From Saussurea involucrata (lineage: Eukaryota > Streptophyta > Magnoliopsida > Asterales > Asteraceae), in assembly GCA_033807775.1 (NCBI GenBank), contig CM066314.1, forward strand, positions 35,079,001-35,143,000: a stretch of 64,000 nucleotides of DNA, given 5' to 3'. A program made the position numbers and the translations under genes. The notes below the pieces were generated by a model. The model did no database searches and was not told where the DNA came from. It saw only the letters and a program-made list of their open reading frames with translations. Below are positions 51,299-64,000 of the stretch, piece after piece. How positions within the stretch are numbered: position 1 is the stretch's first letter; the number at the start of each line of letters is the position of its first letter.

Positions 51299-51623
51299 GT
51301 GTTATAAATGAAAACTAAGAATAACAACATAAAAACAAAAACTTAAGGAAAATTTGAAGAAAAAGTACGTGGTCAATTGTGTGTGGCATATAAATTAATC
51401 AACAATTCAAACTTTGTATATATTGGAAAGAATCAACAGTTCAAACTTAAAAATACAAATACATAATGTAGAAAGAATGATCCAAACAAGTCGGACTTTT
51501 TCTTGTTTAATTTGATCAATAGAAAGAATCAACAATTCAAACTTCATGAAAGATGACAAGGTGAAACCTATATCAAGATCAATTCCTTGTTGTACAAACC
51601 CTAAAAGATGACAAGGTGAAACC
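51299..51623 (-). pseudogene. Peroxidase 3'-end fragment, copy B
   Basis: Counterpart of 26980-27304; the final codons Arg-Val-Cys-Thr-Thr-Arg-Asn-stop are at 51602-51579. Confidence 0.6.
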
Positions 51624-52065
51624 TACATTGTTCAAGTGATGCTTACAAATGAAAGGCCAAAACTCCAATTTATAGCTCCATAAAATAAAAACCCAATGGA
51701 CCAAAACATTCATCAATCTTGTGGCTAACAACCAAGGCGTGCCTTACTCCAGATTTTCAGGGATTTCAACCTATGTTTCAGCTTAAAATAACATTGTTGT
51801 TGCCCAGATTTAAGCTTTGTCCATTGCTGAGAAGAAGTGGTTCGTCGTTGCCCACATTGGGATGTCATCGTGCTCACAGTGGGAATCGCTGCACAATATT
51901 AAACCAAAAAATTGATGCAAATAACCATAAAACGTCCTCAACAACTCCAAATAAAAATAGATTAATAAAAGGAAAAACACGAACACATAAACATAAAACA
52001 CAACTAAAACAAAAGAAAAATTCACACAAATGACGTGTAAATAACGCTCAAAATGAGAGTTATCA
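51624..52065 (-). repeat. Partial Athila/Tat-type LTR, copy B
   Basis: Counterpart of 27305-27746. Confidence 0.6.
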
Positions 52066-52838
52066 GGTATCCAATATTTCGTACCCCACGGTGAAACAAA
52101 CGTTTCATGCCGTACTACAACAAAAACAATAAACATTTATTGAATGCTAAACAGAGTAAAACAAAGCATCTTAATAACGGCAATCAACGTTACAAAATTA
52201 CAAACAATAATGCGTTAACATAAAATCATAAGTAACAATAATTACAAAGAATAATTACACACAACTAACAAGCACAACAAATTTTCATAAGTTACAAATA
52301 GAGCAAAAAACACAGTTTCGTAATATTTTTTTGTATTTTTCATATGAAAAAACCGTACAAGAAGTTACCACACCTACGGTTACACCCCAATTTCATAACA
52401 ACTTTCTCATATCAATTTTCACATGTGAAAAACGTGGTATATATGTAAACCCATATTTTCATGGCAGAATACATACAACAACAAAATTAAAAAAACATTA
52501 AATCACAAAAATATAATACCTATGAAAAATTAACAATTACATATAATACCCGGTTATTGAAAGTTTACGTGCTTTACAAATTTGTTAAATAATTGGTGAA
52601 AATTCGCAAAAAAATAGACGTGATCTTTACAAGCTTGTGAAAAAAACTTACGTTTATTGATTGGTGTAACGTCAAGAGCATCATCACCATCTATTGCATC
52701 ACTATCATGAATTAAATCTTCATCACCTTCTTCGTCGAAATCAAGTGCAATAACAAAATCTGCAAGTACATCGTCAACCACCATGTCATCATGTATGGTT
52801 TGTTGTTCGTTTTCTTCTTCTTCCATATTATATGACAT
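52066..52838 (-). pseudogene. FAR1/MULE-like N-terminal fragment, copy B
   Basis: Counterpart of 27747-28519; exon 1 52838-52652, exon 2 52114-52066, with the same splice sites and truncation. Confidence 0.45.
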
Positions 52839-53191
52839 GATGACGGCAATTGTTAAACTAGGAGAAAGAACAAATTTGGTACAAATTTCTGGAACAAAAA
52901 ACGGTTTTGGGGATGAAGATGGTTTTCAAAACGGTTCAATGAAGAAGAAGATGATGAAAAACATGTACAATAAATAAAAATAAAAAAAAGGATTAAAATC
53001 AATCACTTCCTAAAATAAAGGATAGTTATCCTTATTTATGAAATTTCCGAAAATAAAAAAAATATATGAAAGACTACTTTATTCTTAATGACATATTAAT
53101 CAAGATTAAAAATCAAGGGCTATGATGGGTTTACATAGTTTACACACATTTATAGGTTTACATTTTATTATCCCTCATATATATAGGGGTT

Positions 53192-54039
53192 GGCTCTTTT
53201 GTTAACCTAATAACTGGTGTTAATTATGTGAACCAATCTTAGCCCTTAATCTTTGAAATCTATGGTTGAAATTAATCATGACATATTTGCAATTAATTAA
53301 ACACTAAAGCTATATAAACATAGGTGAACATTCTTGAACAAGGGTATTTCTTGAAAAGATCACAAATATCTCTTTTATCATTGTTACCGTTACACAATGT
53401 GCAATAAGGCTGCGTTTGGTAAATGGGACGAGACAGGACGGGACAAACACAAGATAAACACTTATCTTATCCAATCCAGTCCAGTTATGCCTTCTTGTTC
53501 TGTCATGTCCTGTCTACTCCTATCCAACTTTATCCTGTCCAGTCCTGCCCAATCATGTTTGCGTGCCAAACACTACCTAAAGAACTACACATTCAGTTAC
53601 ATTATATTCAATAAAAGACCAAACAAACATCAATGTGGTTATTTAGTGCAATTCCTCTAAATTACATTTTGGTTGATCTACAATCATATGAACACTTATG
53701 AACAATTTTATTGAACACCATATGCTTATGAACACCTTATGGCTATGAACACATTCGTATGAACACATATGAGAAAATTCTTATGAAGACCTTATGGTTA
53801 TGTACACATTCTTATGAACACTTGTGAACGACATTTATTAAAATTCATTAAATACAAGTAACTTAGAAGAATGAATTTCATTTGTAACATCTCATTAAGT
53901 ACCATAAAAGTAACTTACATATAAAAATTATCTTTGCCCTTCATCATTAAATGAAACATTTAAAATAACCTCTGAATGAATCTTATTAGTCCAATAAGTT
54001 CACAAAGTTAACACCATATTATTGGTTAACAAAAGACCC
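53192..54039. mobile_element. TIR DNA transposon, copy B
   Basis: Counterpart of 28873-29720 with identical termini. Confidence 0.6.
53408..53577. mobile_element. Tourist-like MITE, copy B
   Basis: Counterpart of 29089-29258 with TAA duplications. Confidence 0.6.
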
Positions 54040-54668
54040 TTATGTAACAAACTTTGCAAATCGTTTTAAACCAATTATTGAATTTCTATTTTTTTTCTTT
54101 TTTTTAAATTATGAAGGGCTTATATGTCATTTTGAAGTAGAATATTTTATTTTAGGTATTTATCCTTTTTTGGATTGTAAACTCAGTATTCATTTCTCCA
54201 TCTGTATGATGATCGTTTTTTGGTCTAACCCTAACCTCAGTGTGTCGGGAAATCGAAAGAGATGGAAGCAAAGAAAAGAAGCATTGGTGTCGATGCAAGA
54301 AGGTTGAAAACAATGAATACTAAACCAAAGATTCAAGAAAGATCGGTAACACCAAACGGGAGGTCAAGCAACTTGTTCACTAGCAGAAGAAGAACATAAA
54401 AACAGCTAGAATCCCATTAATCAGCATGGTCAACAGAACTAGTTTGACCAAACTTGCTAACAAGTCGAATACGACTCCATCTCAGAACCATCGAGTGAAA
54501 GAGATGGTCGTTAATTTCAATTTATTGGGTATAAATCAATCAAAAAGCAGCATTTCGTGTCATCTCGGTTTTATATCCGTTTTATTGACCCTTCGTCTCT
54601 GTTTTCATCTCATCTCCGTTCATCCCATTTCATCTTGACCATTGATTAAAGGGATCTACGGTTCCTAG
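54040..54668. other. Intergenic, no supported gene, copy B
   Basis: Counterpart of 29721-30351. Confidence 0.4.
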
Positions 54669-54817
54669 GTGGGTTTTTTTTTTCTTCTGAAGTATAGGAT
54701 ATTTATATACGGTAAATGCAACAATTAAACTCACACACCCTCCTCACCTTTGGTGATGTTTGAACCCCTGACCTCCTAGGAGAACAAAGGCTCCCATACT
54801 GCCAGCTAAAGACCCTT
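54669..54817 (-). mobile_element. SINE-like element, copy B
   Basis: Counterpart of 30352-30500, with one extra T in the tail. Confidence 0.5.
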
Positions 54818-54835
54818 TGATTCAAATGAAACCAC

Positions 54836-54887
<52 letters not shown>
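54836..54887. repeat. (CT)n(TA)n microsatellite, copy B
   Basis: Longer CT part and shorter TA part than in copy A. Confidence 0.9.
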
Positions 54888-55907
54888 GATTTGTTAAGAA
54901 TTTTTAGTTGAAAACATATCTCATATAGTAAAAAAAGATTAAGTGAGATCGCCTATAAAAAGAAAAGTTTGTTTTAAAGTGCCCATTCCAACGCACTTTA
55001 ATTAGGTATTCGATTTCAAATTTTTTTTTTGTTCTTTTGTTATATGGTGTAGAAAGGTGAGTTGAATTTTGTAAGACTGCGAGTGTTATTAGGATTCACT
55101 TGAGAGATAGTATGTGTGATCATATGATGGATTTTCCTTTTTAGGTCCGTATTCCAATAATAGAATAGAATCAAAAAATATAATCAAAATTTAACATATT
55201 TAGTCATTTATATTTAGAGGTAGATCTATAGATAGACTGATTTATTTTTTATTCCCCGTTTACAATAAATTTTACATGCATCTATTTTGCACAATATACT
55301 CACAGCAAACCAATTTAATACATACTATAATTACGAGAACATAATCCTTGACTGAATTAATTGTTTATATGTTGAATTAAATAACAATATTGTTGTTCAG
55401 AACCTAAAACATGCATGTTACTAACACAATTTTATTATATGATCATATCAAACTTTTTGGCAAAAAAGTAATTATATAAAAAAAGTTTTAAGACTTGTAA
55501 ATGAAGAATAAGAATAACAATATATAAATAAAAAATTAGAGACTGTTTGGTTGTTTTTTCATTATTAAGTCTTATATGGATAAAATTAACTTTATGCATA
55601 AAGTTGTTTGGATGTTTTAATAAAATTGTTGTTTGAATAAACAATAAAAATAACCATTTTACCCGGCAAACGCAAAATAAGGCCATGGAAAATTTGAAGA
55701 AAAAGTACGTGGTCAATTGTGTGTGGCATATATAGGCAAAGGTATCAAATAAGGACCTTTTGATATATAAATTAACGATACGGAGAAAAGAATCAACAAT
55801 TCAAACTTTGTATATATTGTTAAAAGAATCAACAATTCAAACTTAAAAATACATATGTAGAAAGAATGAACAATTCAAACTTCATGAAAGATGACAAGGT
55901 ATCATGA
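54888..55907. other. Peroxidase downstream flank, copy B
   Basis: Counterpart of 30579-31599; no gene. Confidence 0.5.
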
Positions 55908-57304
55908 TCAATTTGTTGCTGTACAAACCCTACGGATTTCACCTTGACTTCCGGTTTTTAGCTCAGTATTACCCATCTTCACCATGGATCTTCCAAACTC
56001 AACGTCAAATCTCATTCCAGGTAACCCCCGAACTCCTAGAAACCTTTGTACGAACCTTTGTGTAGTTGGGTCACTCCAAAGTTTTGCATCGGATTCAAGA
56101 ACTCCCCGCCCATTTCTCAAGTTTGCATAGTAGGAATTGTCAAATCTATTAGCACTGCCTGTGTCTAAGCCCACACGTCTCAACCCATCACCTCCATTGG
56201 GACAAAGTGCTCGAAGCTGGGGAAGGAAAGCTTGGTTGATATCTGGGTCAGGTCCATTAGTGTTGTTGAAGTTGTATAGCCTGTAGCTGAAAACGGCACA
56301 ACCTGCTGTTCCAATTGTGTGTCCTCCTGGTAAACACAAAGTTACATACATCAGTTCAATTTGGTATCACATATGCAGTCAGTTAATTAACCACTACATA
56401 ACAGATGACTTTTCGTGGGTGATTAACCAGGGATCACCCAAGAAATAGTAATGGTTTGGTAGAATCCAATGTTTTCGGAAAATCAGAAAGTACCCATGGA
56501 TCACCCAGAGGGTAATCGGTCATGATTTGCATTACCCACAGAAAATTTACCCATCAACTTTTGTGACGGTTTTACGACGAATCACCCTTTAACGATAGGT
56601 TTTTTGTGAATTTTTACTTTTTAGGTTCTACTTACCAACAAGAGTAACAAGATCTTGGGTGTTAAGACCTTTATCGGCAAACTTTCTGATTTGGACACTA
56701 ATAGGATCGTTAAATGCAGGCAAATTTGCAGTATCAGATGCTTGTGAAACCAATCCATCTCTACGCCCGGTTGGCACACCCCAACTAGTTCCACCGCTCT
56801 GCATGATGTCCATGAAACGTTATAATTATTATAAGTATAATAAACTTAAACATGTTATACGCTTACAAAAATATCTTCTTATATTTAATTAATTACCAGG
56901 ACTACGGAATCACGGGCAGCAAGGGCAAGAATATCGGCGCAAGAGACCACTCCAGGGCAAGCTGCTTCAAGCTGGGTCTTCGCAGCATCGATAACTTCAA
57001 AGCCTCTCATGGCTATGGGGATATTGGGCACCGCGGTCTTTTCAGTTGACGGCCCATCAATAAGGATCGATGCATCACATCCATTAACAAAGCAATCATG
57101 GAAGAACATTCTTAGTAAACCGGGTCCTGCTCTGGGGTTAGATTGAACACCAGACTGAACTGCAGACCGGACTATGGATTCGACCCTTGGACAAGTGGTC
57201 CTGTAGAAGCCAACCCGAGTGCCTTGGCCTAGAGCCAAGGTGGTTAGGGTCGCTAACAATAGAAATAGCAAGATGGGCATTTTTTTGAGGGAAAAGACCT
57301 CCAT
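55908..57304 (-). CDS. Secreted class III peroxidase, copy B
   Basis: Exons 57304-56897, 56798-56636 and 56326-55908. The deduced 329-residue protein is identical to copy A, including signal peptide, Arg65/His69, proximal His193 and all eight Cys. Introns, TATA box (57407-57414) and W-boxes (57441-57474) are also conserved. Two functional-looking identical genes in direct tandem about 24.3 kb apart by offset would double the dosage, if the duplication is real and not an assembly effect. Confidence 0.93.
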
Positions 57305-57406
57305 TACTATAACTAAGAAAGTATATATTTGATGATTTTATGTGCCAAAGTTAAGTATAAGGTTTGGGAAATGAGATGATGAGAATGGTTGGGAAGGAGG
57401 GAGCGT

Positions 57407-57474
57407 ATTTATAGTAGCCTTCCATGTAAATGTTGGAAAAAGTCAACAAAGTCGATATTTCTTGAAAAAGTCAA
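57407..57474 (-). promoter_or_regulatory. Peroxidase TATA box and W-boxes, copy B
   Basis: TATAAATA at 57414-57407 and TTGACT at 57446-57441 and 57474-57469 on the minus strand, unchanged from copy A. Confidence 0.45.
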
Positions 57475-57897
57475 CGTAAAAGAAGAGCAACGAAAGAGAA
57501 AGTTTCAAATTAAAAGATACTATTGAATTTTTAATTCGTGGCGCGGTTTGAAATATTGAACAAAATATTTGCGTGTTGTTTTTTTCTTCTTTCAAGTTAC
57601 TAGATATCTACTTAGCACGAAACTCTCGAATCTAAATCTGAACTCGAAAAAATAATATTCAGTTTTATTCTTTATCATACGATGCCAATTTTATGTGATT
57701 TTAAATCCCATATCGGATATACAAAATCCAAGGTTAATAAGGTCAATTGGGAAAAAGAAATCAAGAAGTTTCGCTTGATAGTGAGGTCTTAAAACCCATA
57801 ACATTTGAACATATTGTGAATGTATTGATGATAAAAAAAAGACATAATTTTTAATGTATTTTAGTTAATATACAATTATGTATACTAATATGATTAG

Positions 57898-58809
57898 AAT
57901 GTAAAATGAAAAATGAAAAATGAAAAAAATGGATATAAAAGTAAATTAAATAACTAATTATAATTGACATTTATTGAGATTTTAATACAACTCTACATTT
58001 GGCCTTTTTTCTGAATTCCATTATGTACATAATTATATTTCGGATAACTTGTAAACATAATCTGTCTTCAATTAAAGAAATTATGGGATCACTAAGTAAA
58101 TTTACAATTAGGATCTAGTTATTTAAATTTTATGTATTCTGGCTATGAGCAAAGAAGGAAAGAAAATTAAGAGACAAAGAGAGATAGAAAGAAAGAATAG
58201 TGACTTTCTCTCTCCAATTGTAGCTTATGTTTTCATCAATGTTCTAAAAAACTCGTCTTAGGTGCGCCATGGCACCAAGGCTTGGCCTTGCCGCCACGTT
58301 AACCCTCTTGGCATGGATACAAGGTGTCAAACTCGTTATGGCGCGTCGTGGCATGCCATGGCCCGCAATGGCGCGTTATGACGTTACAAATCTGTACTTT
58401 CGATTCTTCGAATATATGCACTTCGAAATTCGTTTAGAATGTGTCCATTACCATATATTAGAATTTAGAAATTCTTTTGTTTATCACTTTATATGAAGTT
58501 AAATTGTTAATAAATTAATCATTATTGTTCAAGACACTGACATAAACACACACATACACGTTTATATACATGATATTATATATAAATTTGCCGCCTTAAG
58601 TCACGCCTTGGAAAACGCCATGGCCTCGCCGTAACTCGTAAGGCTTGAGGCTTGACCTCGCCGCCACGCCGCGCCTCACGTCATTTAGAACCTTGGTTTT
58701 CATTGATCTTATTCACACATTACAACGCTATTTATACAGAGTACATACTATGAGATTAACACCATTCTATCAGCCTAACTAACTAAGCATCAAGACACAT
58801 CTGTATATA
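57898..58809. repeat. Repeated segment R1, copy B
   Basis: Counterpart of 33590-34500, including the hAT-like MITE. Confidence 0.8.
58237..58695. mobile_element. hAT-like MITE, copy B
   Basis: Counterpart of 33928-34386 with GTTTTCAT duplications at 58229-58236 and 58696-58703. Confidence 0.8.
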
Positions 58810-59837
58810 TATAAAATCAACAATCAAGAAGAGTTGAGGTGGCATCATGAGAAGTGGGTATTCTCAAATGATGGATTGTAGTTAAACTTTGAGATCTTAC
58901 ATTGATAAGAAAAGTGGTATAACAATAGAAGAGTTGAGTATATAAAGGATGAGGATAAGTCTTTAAAAACTAAGAGTTGAGGGTCATTTGGCTAAGCATG
59001 TCATTTTTAACCCCCAAAATTTTAATAAAAAACAGTTATTTTAGTATACATGTTGAACATTCAATATATCAATATAGATTGATAAAAAAATTATATATCA
59101 ATAGAAGCGTCGGTATATAAAAGTTGAGGAGAAGCCTTTGAAAATAAAGGGTCGTTTGACTACACGTCATTTTTAACCCCAATTTTTAATAAAATATATT
59201 ATTTTTAGTTTATATCTTTATACATGTAAAAACAACAACCAAGAAAGGTTGAGGTGGTCCCATGAGAATTGAGTATTCTCAAATGATGGATTGTAGTTAA
59301 ACTTTGAGTATTCCGCATTAATAAGAAAAGTGATATAACAATAAATGAGTTGGGTATATAAAGTTTTCATTATTATCGACTCTCAATCTTGCCGATTTAA
59401 TTAAGTTTGACTCTAAACGTCAAGTTCTACCACTGTTCTAAAAGGCTCGCCGCAACAGCCGCCATGGCGCGCCGTGGCTTAAGGCTTGTGCCTCACGCCA
59501 CGTTATGCCTGTGGCACGCCATGGCTCAATGTGCGGTCTTTTATGACGCAATATTTGATTTTTCTTTACATTTTTAATGTCTTATTCCTACTTTTGAATA
59601 TATATCCCAATTTAGCTTGTTTATTATCATTGAATTATCGACTGATAGTACAAACATATGTTTTTATATATAATATTATATATGATATAGAAATTTTCCG
59701 TTTGAACCTTAATAAATCATACAAAACCCGCCTCTCGACGTGGTTATCAAAGACTCTATCAAATCTTTGTGCGTCACTTAAGCCGTATTTCGAATCCGCC
59801 CCTCTCGAGGTCAAGATCTAATATTAACACTTCAAAG
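58810..59837. repeat. Diverged tandem duplication and GTTCTAAAA element, copy B
   Basis: Counterpart of 34501-35529; no supported gene. Confidence 0.5.
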
Positions 59838-60562
59838 TGATCGACTTATCTGCGTTGAGGTTAAGTCCCGACTCAAGTGACCAATCTCGAGAGTTAGTAA
59901 CGATGGCTACTCCCAAGTGTTGCCTACTAGTCTCAAGTTTGCTCACACCCACACCCAAATGGTGCTTAACTCTTAATTAAAAAGAAAGACATAATAAGAT
60001 GAAGAGAATACATAAAAAGTACTTGCATAAATTTAAAGAGAGAAAAATAAATTACAACTACAATTATCACTACAACTAAAACTATAACTAAAACTACTAA
60101 GAACAAGTGTTTTGCACCTCTACATTGTTCAAGTGATGTTTATAAACGAAAGGCCAAAGCTCCAATTTATAGCTCCATAAAATAAAAACCCAATGGACCA
60201 AAACATTCATCAATCTTGTAGTTAACAACCAAGGCATGCCTTACTCCAGATTTTCAGGGATTTCAACCCATGCTTCAGCTTAAAATAACATTGTTGTTGC
60301 CCATATTTAAGCTTTGTCCATTGCTGAGAAGAAGTGGTTCGTCGTTGCCCACAGTGAGATGTCCTCGTGCTCACAGTGGGAATCGTTGCACAATATTGAA
60401 CCCAAAAATTGATGCAAATAACCATAAGATGTCCTCAACAACTCCAAATAAAAATAAATTAATAAAAGGAAAAACACGAACACATAACCATAAAACACAA
60501 CTAAAACAAAAGAAAAACTCACACAAATGACGTGTAAATAACGCTCAAAATAAGAGTTATCA
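59838..60562 (-). repeat. Athila/Tat-type LTR, copy B
   Basis: Counterpart of 35530-36254. Confidence 0.6.
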
Positions 60563-62120
60563 CACCCCCAAACTTAACTTGTTACTTGTCCCCAAGTAAC
60601 GAAGAGGACAAATATAAAAATAACTGAAGATACGAAATACCAAAAAAGACTAAGTATCATAAATAGGATCTTCAATTTTTCTTTTTTTTCTTTTATTTAT
60701 TTATTTTGCATCTTAAATGCCTTGATTGAAAATATCCATAGTTTTTCGTAATTTTTCCACGATGTTTTTTTTATTGCACTTTGATTTTCATATGCTAAGC
60801 TATAATTCACCCATCTTATGATAATTGACTTTGCAAACTTAGATCCAAAGGACTTTGAAGGGTTAGTGTTTATGGTTTCTCACTTTTCTTACATTTTTCA
60901 TCTTCCCCTAAACTTGTCTTTTTGGGTTACACAAAAAAAAATATTTCTACTACGTGTTTGATGTGTTATTCCCAACTTTGTTTTTCACCTCAACGTGTCG
61001 ATTTCAGCTATTTGTATATTCTTGTTTTTATCCCTCCAATTTTTTGAAGGATGTAGCTCTTTTTTTCAACACTTGAGTTTTCACCCCGAACTTAAAATAC
61101 TCAATATCTTTCATTGTGGAGGGAATTGTAAGACTCAAAGGCTTGGGTAAAGCAACATAGGAAAAGTGTATTGACCAAGTGTTTAGAAAAAAGGCCCATG
61201 TCATTTCTAGAATTTCAAAGTTTAATCAATATGTATATCGGGAAATTGGTTGCTTAGTTCTAGAAATCTATGAGTGGTGGATAGATTATTCAAACTATGA
61301 AACTTTAAATCTAAGGATATAAGATGCATGAGATTTTTTTTTTTGCTTTTTTTGTTTTTTTATCCCAAAAATTCTTGATACTAGTCGAAAATGAAGAGAC
61401 TCAAATCACACATACAAAAGTGTAAAATAAAAAAACAGAAATTTGGAGTTGAGAGTAAAAAGATAAGTTTGCATCAAGGTTATGTAGGATGTGGTTCACC
61501 ACCCCACATGTGCATCTTCAAAAGTGGAGTGGGTTCAAGATTATAGACACCTCCACCGTACCAAAACTTTTTCCAACAAGTCCATCACCCAAAGAACACG
61601 ATCTAGGCAAAATTTCCGAGCTCTTGATCACACAACTCCTCCCAACGGTCCATGACATGATCCCGGTAGGAGCATTGTGGTCACAAAAAGAAAGCTGCAT
61701 AATATGAGCAAAAATAATTAAGTTAGGATTTTTAGCATCTTGAAGCACTTCTTCACTATTTGGAAGGCTTGTTCATGTGTGCTCAAAATTTGCCTAAAAA
61801 ATCTCCAACTCTTTCTTAACACCACTCTCATCCTTACCAACACATTTTGATTTTTCATTCTCACTTGGTAAGGAACCTTGACTTTGATGTTTCAACTCGT
61901 CGACTAGTTGTCCCATCTTAGTGTTTAAGGATTCAAAAGAGGATTTGAAAATTCCCAAAAATGTTGTAAAATTTTATGTTAAGCTTGGGAAAACATTTTC
62001 AAAAGAGTGAGACGGTTGTTCAAAAATATTCTCGGGTGGGTTATTAGAAACAAAGGACGTAAATCCATGGTGCGGATCACTCCCTTGAAAATCATAATAA
62101 TCAAAATTCCCCTCCCATGA
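60563..62120 (-). pseudogene. Athila/Tat-type internal remnant, copy B
   Basis: Counterpart of 36255-37812, with the same gag scrap and stop. Confidence 0.5.
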
Positions 62121-62122
62121 TT

Positions 62123-62560
62123 AGGATGTAAAATGCAAAATGAAAAAAATGGATATAAAAGTAAATTAAATAACTAATTATAATTGACATTTATTGAGAT
62201 TTTAATACAACTCTACATTTGGCCTTTTTTTTAATTCCGTTATGTACATAATTATATTCTGGATAACTTGTAAACATAATCCGTCTTCAATTAAAGAAAT
62301 TATGGGATCACTAAGTAAATTTACAATTAGGATCTAGTTATTTAAATTTTATGTATTCTGGCTATGAGCAGAGAAGGAAAGAAAATTAAGAGAGAGAGAT
62401 AGAAAGAAAGAATAGAGACTTTCTCTCTCCAATTGTAGCTTATGTTTTCATTGATCTTATTCACACATTACAACGCTATTTATACAGAGTACAAACTATG
62501 AGATTAACACCATTCTGTCAGCCTAACTAACTAAGCTTCTAGAAACATCAAGACACATAT
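62123..62560. repeat. Repeated segment R2, copy B
   Basis: Counterpart of 37815-38252. Confidence 0.8.
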
Positions 62561-62577
62561 GCACATTAATATAACAC

Positions 62578-63503
62578 TAACACCCCTCCTCAAGCGGAAC
62601 ATTGGGTTTAATGTGAAGCTTGGATCGTAGTTGAGTAAACCGTGCAGAAGTGAGGCTTTTAGTTAGAATTTCGGCTAATTGAGCATTGGTTGGTACATAT
62701 CGAACACATAGAGTGCGAGATAAAATCATGTACCGAATGAAGTGCAGATCAATCTCAATCTCTATTGTACGGTAGTGAAAAACAGGACTAACTGCAAGAT
62801 AGGTAGCTCCAAGATTGTCACACCATACTGTGGGAGGACATGAAAGGCTAATATATATGAAGCTCTTTCATTAAAGAACATAACCAACGTAGTTCAGCAG
62901 CGGCATGAGCATGTGCTCGATACTCGACCTTGGTAGTAGAGCGAGCATCGGTATGTTGTTTCTTAGAACTCCAACTCATGATATTGAGTCCAAGAAAAAT
63001 AAAGTATCCGGTTGTGGTCGACGAAAATCGGGACATCCCGCCCAATCATCATTAGCATAGGTATGTATTGCAGTGGTAGACGAACGCTGAAATACTAATC
63101 CATGAGCACTTGTACCCCGTAAATACGGTAAAATGCGCTTCACTGCTATCCAATGTCTGTCTGTAGGACGGTGAAGAAATAACGAAACTTTGTTAACATC
63201 ATATGCTATCTCGAGCCCAGTAAGAACCAGCTCCTACGGTGCTTCGATATAGAGTTGGATCATCCAACATAATACCAGAGTATTTGGACAACTAACGACC
63301 ATGTGAGACTGGAGAAGATAGCGGTTTACATTGATTCATCTCGGTACGTTATCAAGTAAATATCGATGTTGTGATAAATGAAGCCCATTATCAGTGAAAG
63401 TGGCTTGAACTCCCAAAAAATAATTCAACGTTCCCAAATCTTTTAAGGCAAATTGTGCGTGAAATTTCTAGATGAGATCAACAATAAATCGAGAAGAACT
63501 TCT
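62578..63503 (-). pseudogene. Ty1/copia RT-RNase H remnant, copy B (partial)
   Basis: Counterpart of 38270-39195, same stops; the YVDD part is beyond the window. Confidence 0.8.
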
Positions 63504-64000
63504 TGTAATGTCTCCGGTAAGTTCGTTTAATAATTTAGGGTAAGTTGGATCGATTTATAAGTTTAAGGGTGTATCTGTCATTCTAGTAAAGTTCAAACCC
63601 TTATTGGCAATTTTGGTTTACTATATAAACCATCACCTCCTCTTTATTTCATTCAAGTCGGTTTCTTGAATGTGTGTGTGCGCGCTGTTGAGTCGAGAGA
63701 AAAGGAGTGAAACAGAGAAGTCGGTCGATTAGGGCCAAGGAGAAATTTTCAATTGATGCGATTTGAGGTAAAAATCTATTTTGAAATTCTGTTAGTATCT
63801 AGTAGTAGAGAATTCCTATTGGTTTAGATTTGTCAATTTTATTATTTTTAGTAGTTCCGATCGAATCTGGGTTACGAATAGTTATCCAGATGTTGCACGG
63901 AGTCCGGATGTATGAATCCAGATTCGTTGTGTTTTTCGGATAGGATGATACCAGATTTCAATTGTTTTCCGGAATAGTTTCCAGATTGATTTCCGGATAT
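63504..64000 (+). repeat. Solo gypsy LTR, copy B (cut by window end)
   Basis: TGTAATGTCTCCGG start after CTTCT, counterpart of 39196-39692. Confidence 0.85.

Larger units (their letters stand above)
45146..64000 (+). repeat. Copy B of the tandem segmental duplication
   Basis: Begins abruptly at TTTTGGCAGTCC, matching 8149, and runs to the window end (matching 39692). Contains single-copy empty sites for both insertions seen in copy A, and no large insertion of its own. Its far end is outside the window. Confidence 0.93.

Overview
This is nuclear DNA from a flowering plant, most likely Asteraceae (inference). Pointers are a very high density of LTR retrotransposons, spliced genes with GT-AG introns, plant-type MITEs, and a retrotransposon accessory protein whose N-terminal block I recognise as abundant in Asteraceae genomes. 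No bacterial, organellar or rRNA/tRNA genes were seen. Only one ordinary host gene looks intact, a secreted class III peroxidase, present twice.

Layout. 1-2354: 3' end of a SIRE-like Ty1/copia element (accessory ORF plus 3' LTR). 2355-3660: gypsy LTR remnant and nested MITEs. 3828-6230: pseudogene of a conserved plant RGG-box protein, with a TRIM element in intron 1 that itself carries a MITE. 6240-7463: tandem repeats and the end of a CACTA-like transposon. 7464 to about 9516: decayed chromovirus (Ty3/gypsy) integrase, chromodomain and LTR start. 9520-13300: AT-rich DNA and a broken MULE-type gene with SWIM and OTU domains. 13768-15051: a TIR transposon. 15421-26759: a complete, young SIRE-like copia element (840-bp LTRs, gag, pol, accessory ORF, 5-bp TSD). 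26760-31600: small transposons and gene scraps. 31600-32996: peroxidase on the minus strand. 33000-45145: MITEs, an Athila/Tat-type LTR and gag scrap, a copia RT remnant split by a solo LTR with perfect TSD, and an accessory-ORF retroelement remnant.

The dominant structure is a direct tandem segmental duplication. Sequence from 8149 onward is repeated from 45146 to the window end, at 99% or higher identity by eye. Copy B lacks the complete copia element and the 13768-15051 transposon: it carries the intact empty sites. The duplication therefore appears older than those insertions, unless the two copies are misplaced haplotypes.

The most unusual signal is a roughly 14-base motif, GCAGTTAATACTGC and close variants. 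It is amplified in the copia element's LTRs, gag tail (as Val-Asn/Ser-Thr-Ala repeats), pol-accessory spacer (26 exact decamer cores) and accessory ORF. It also occurs once in the conserved integrase codons.
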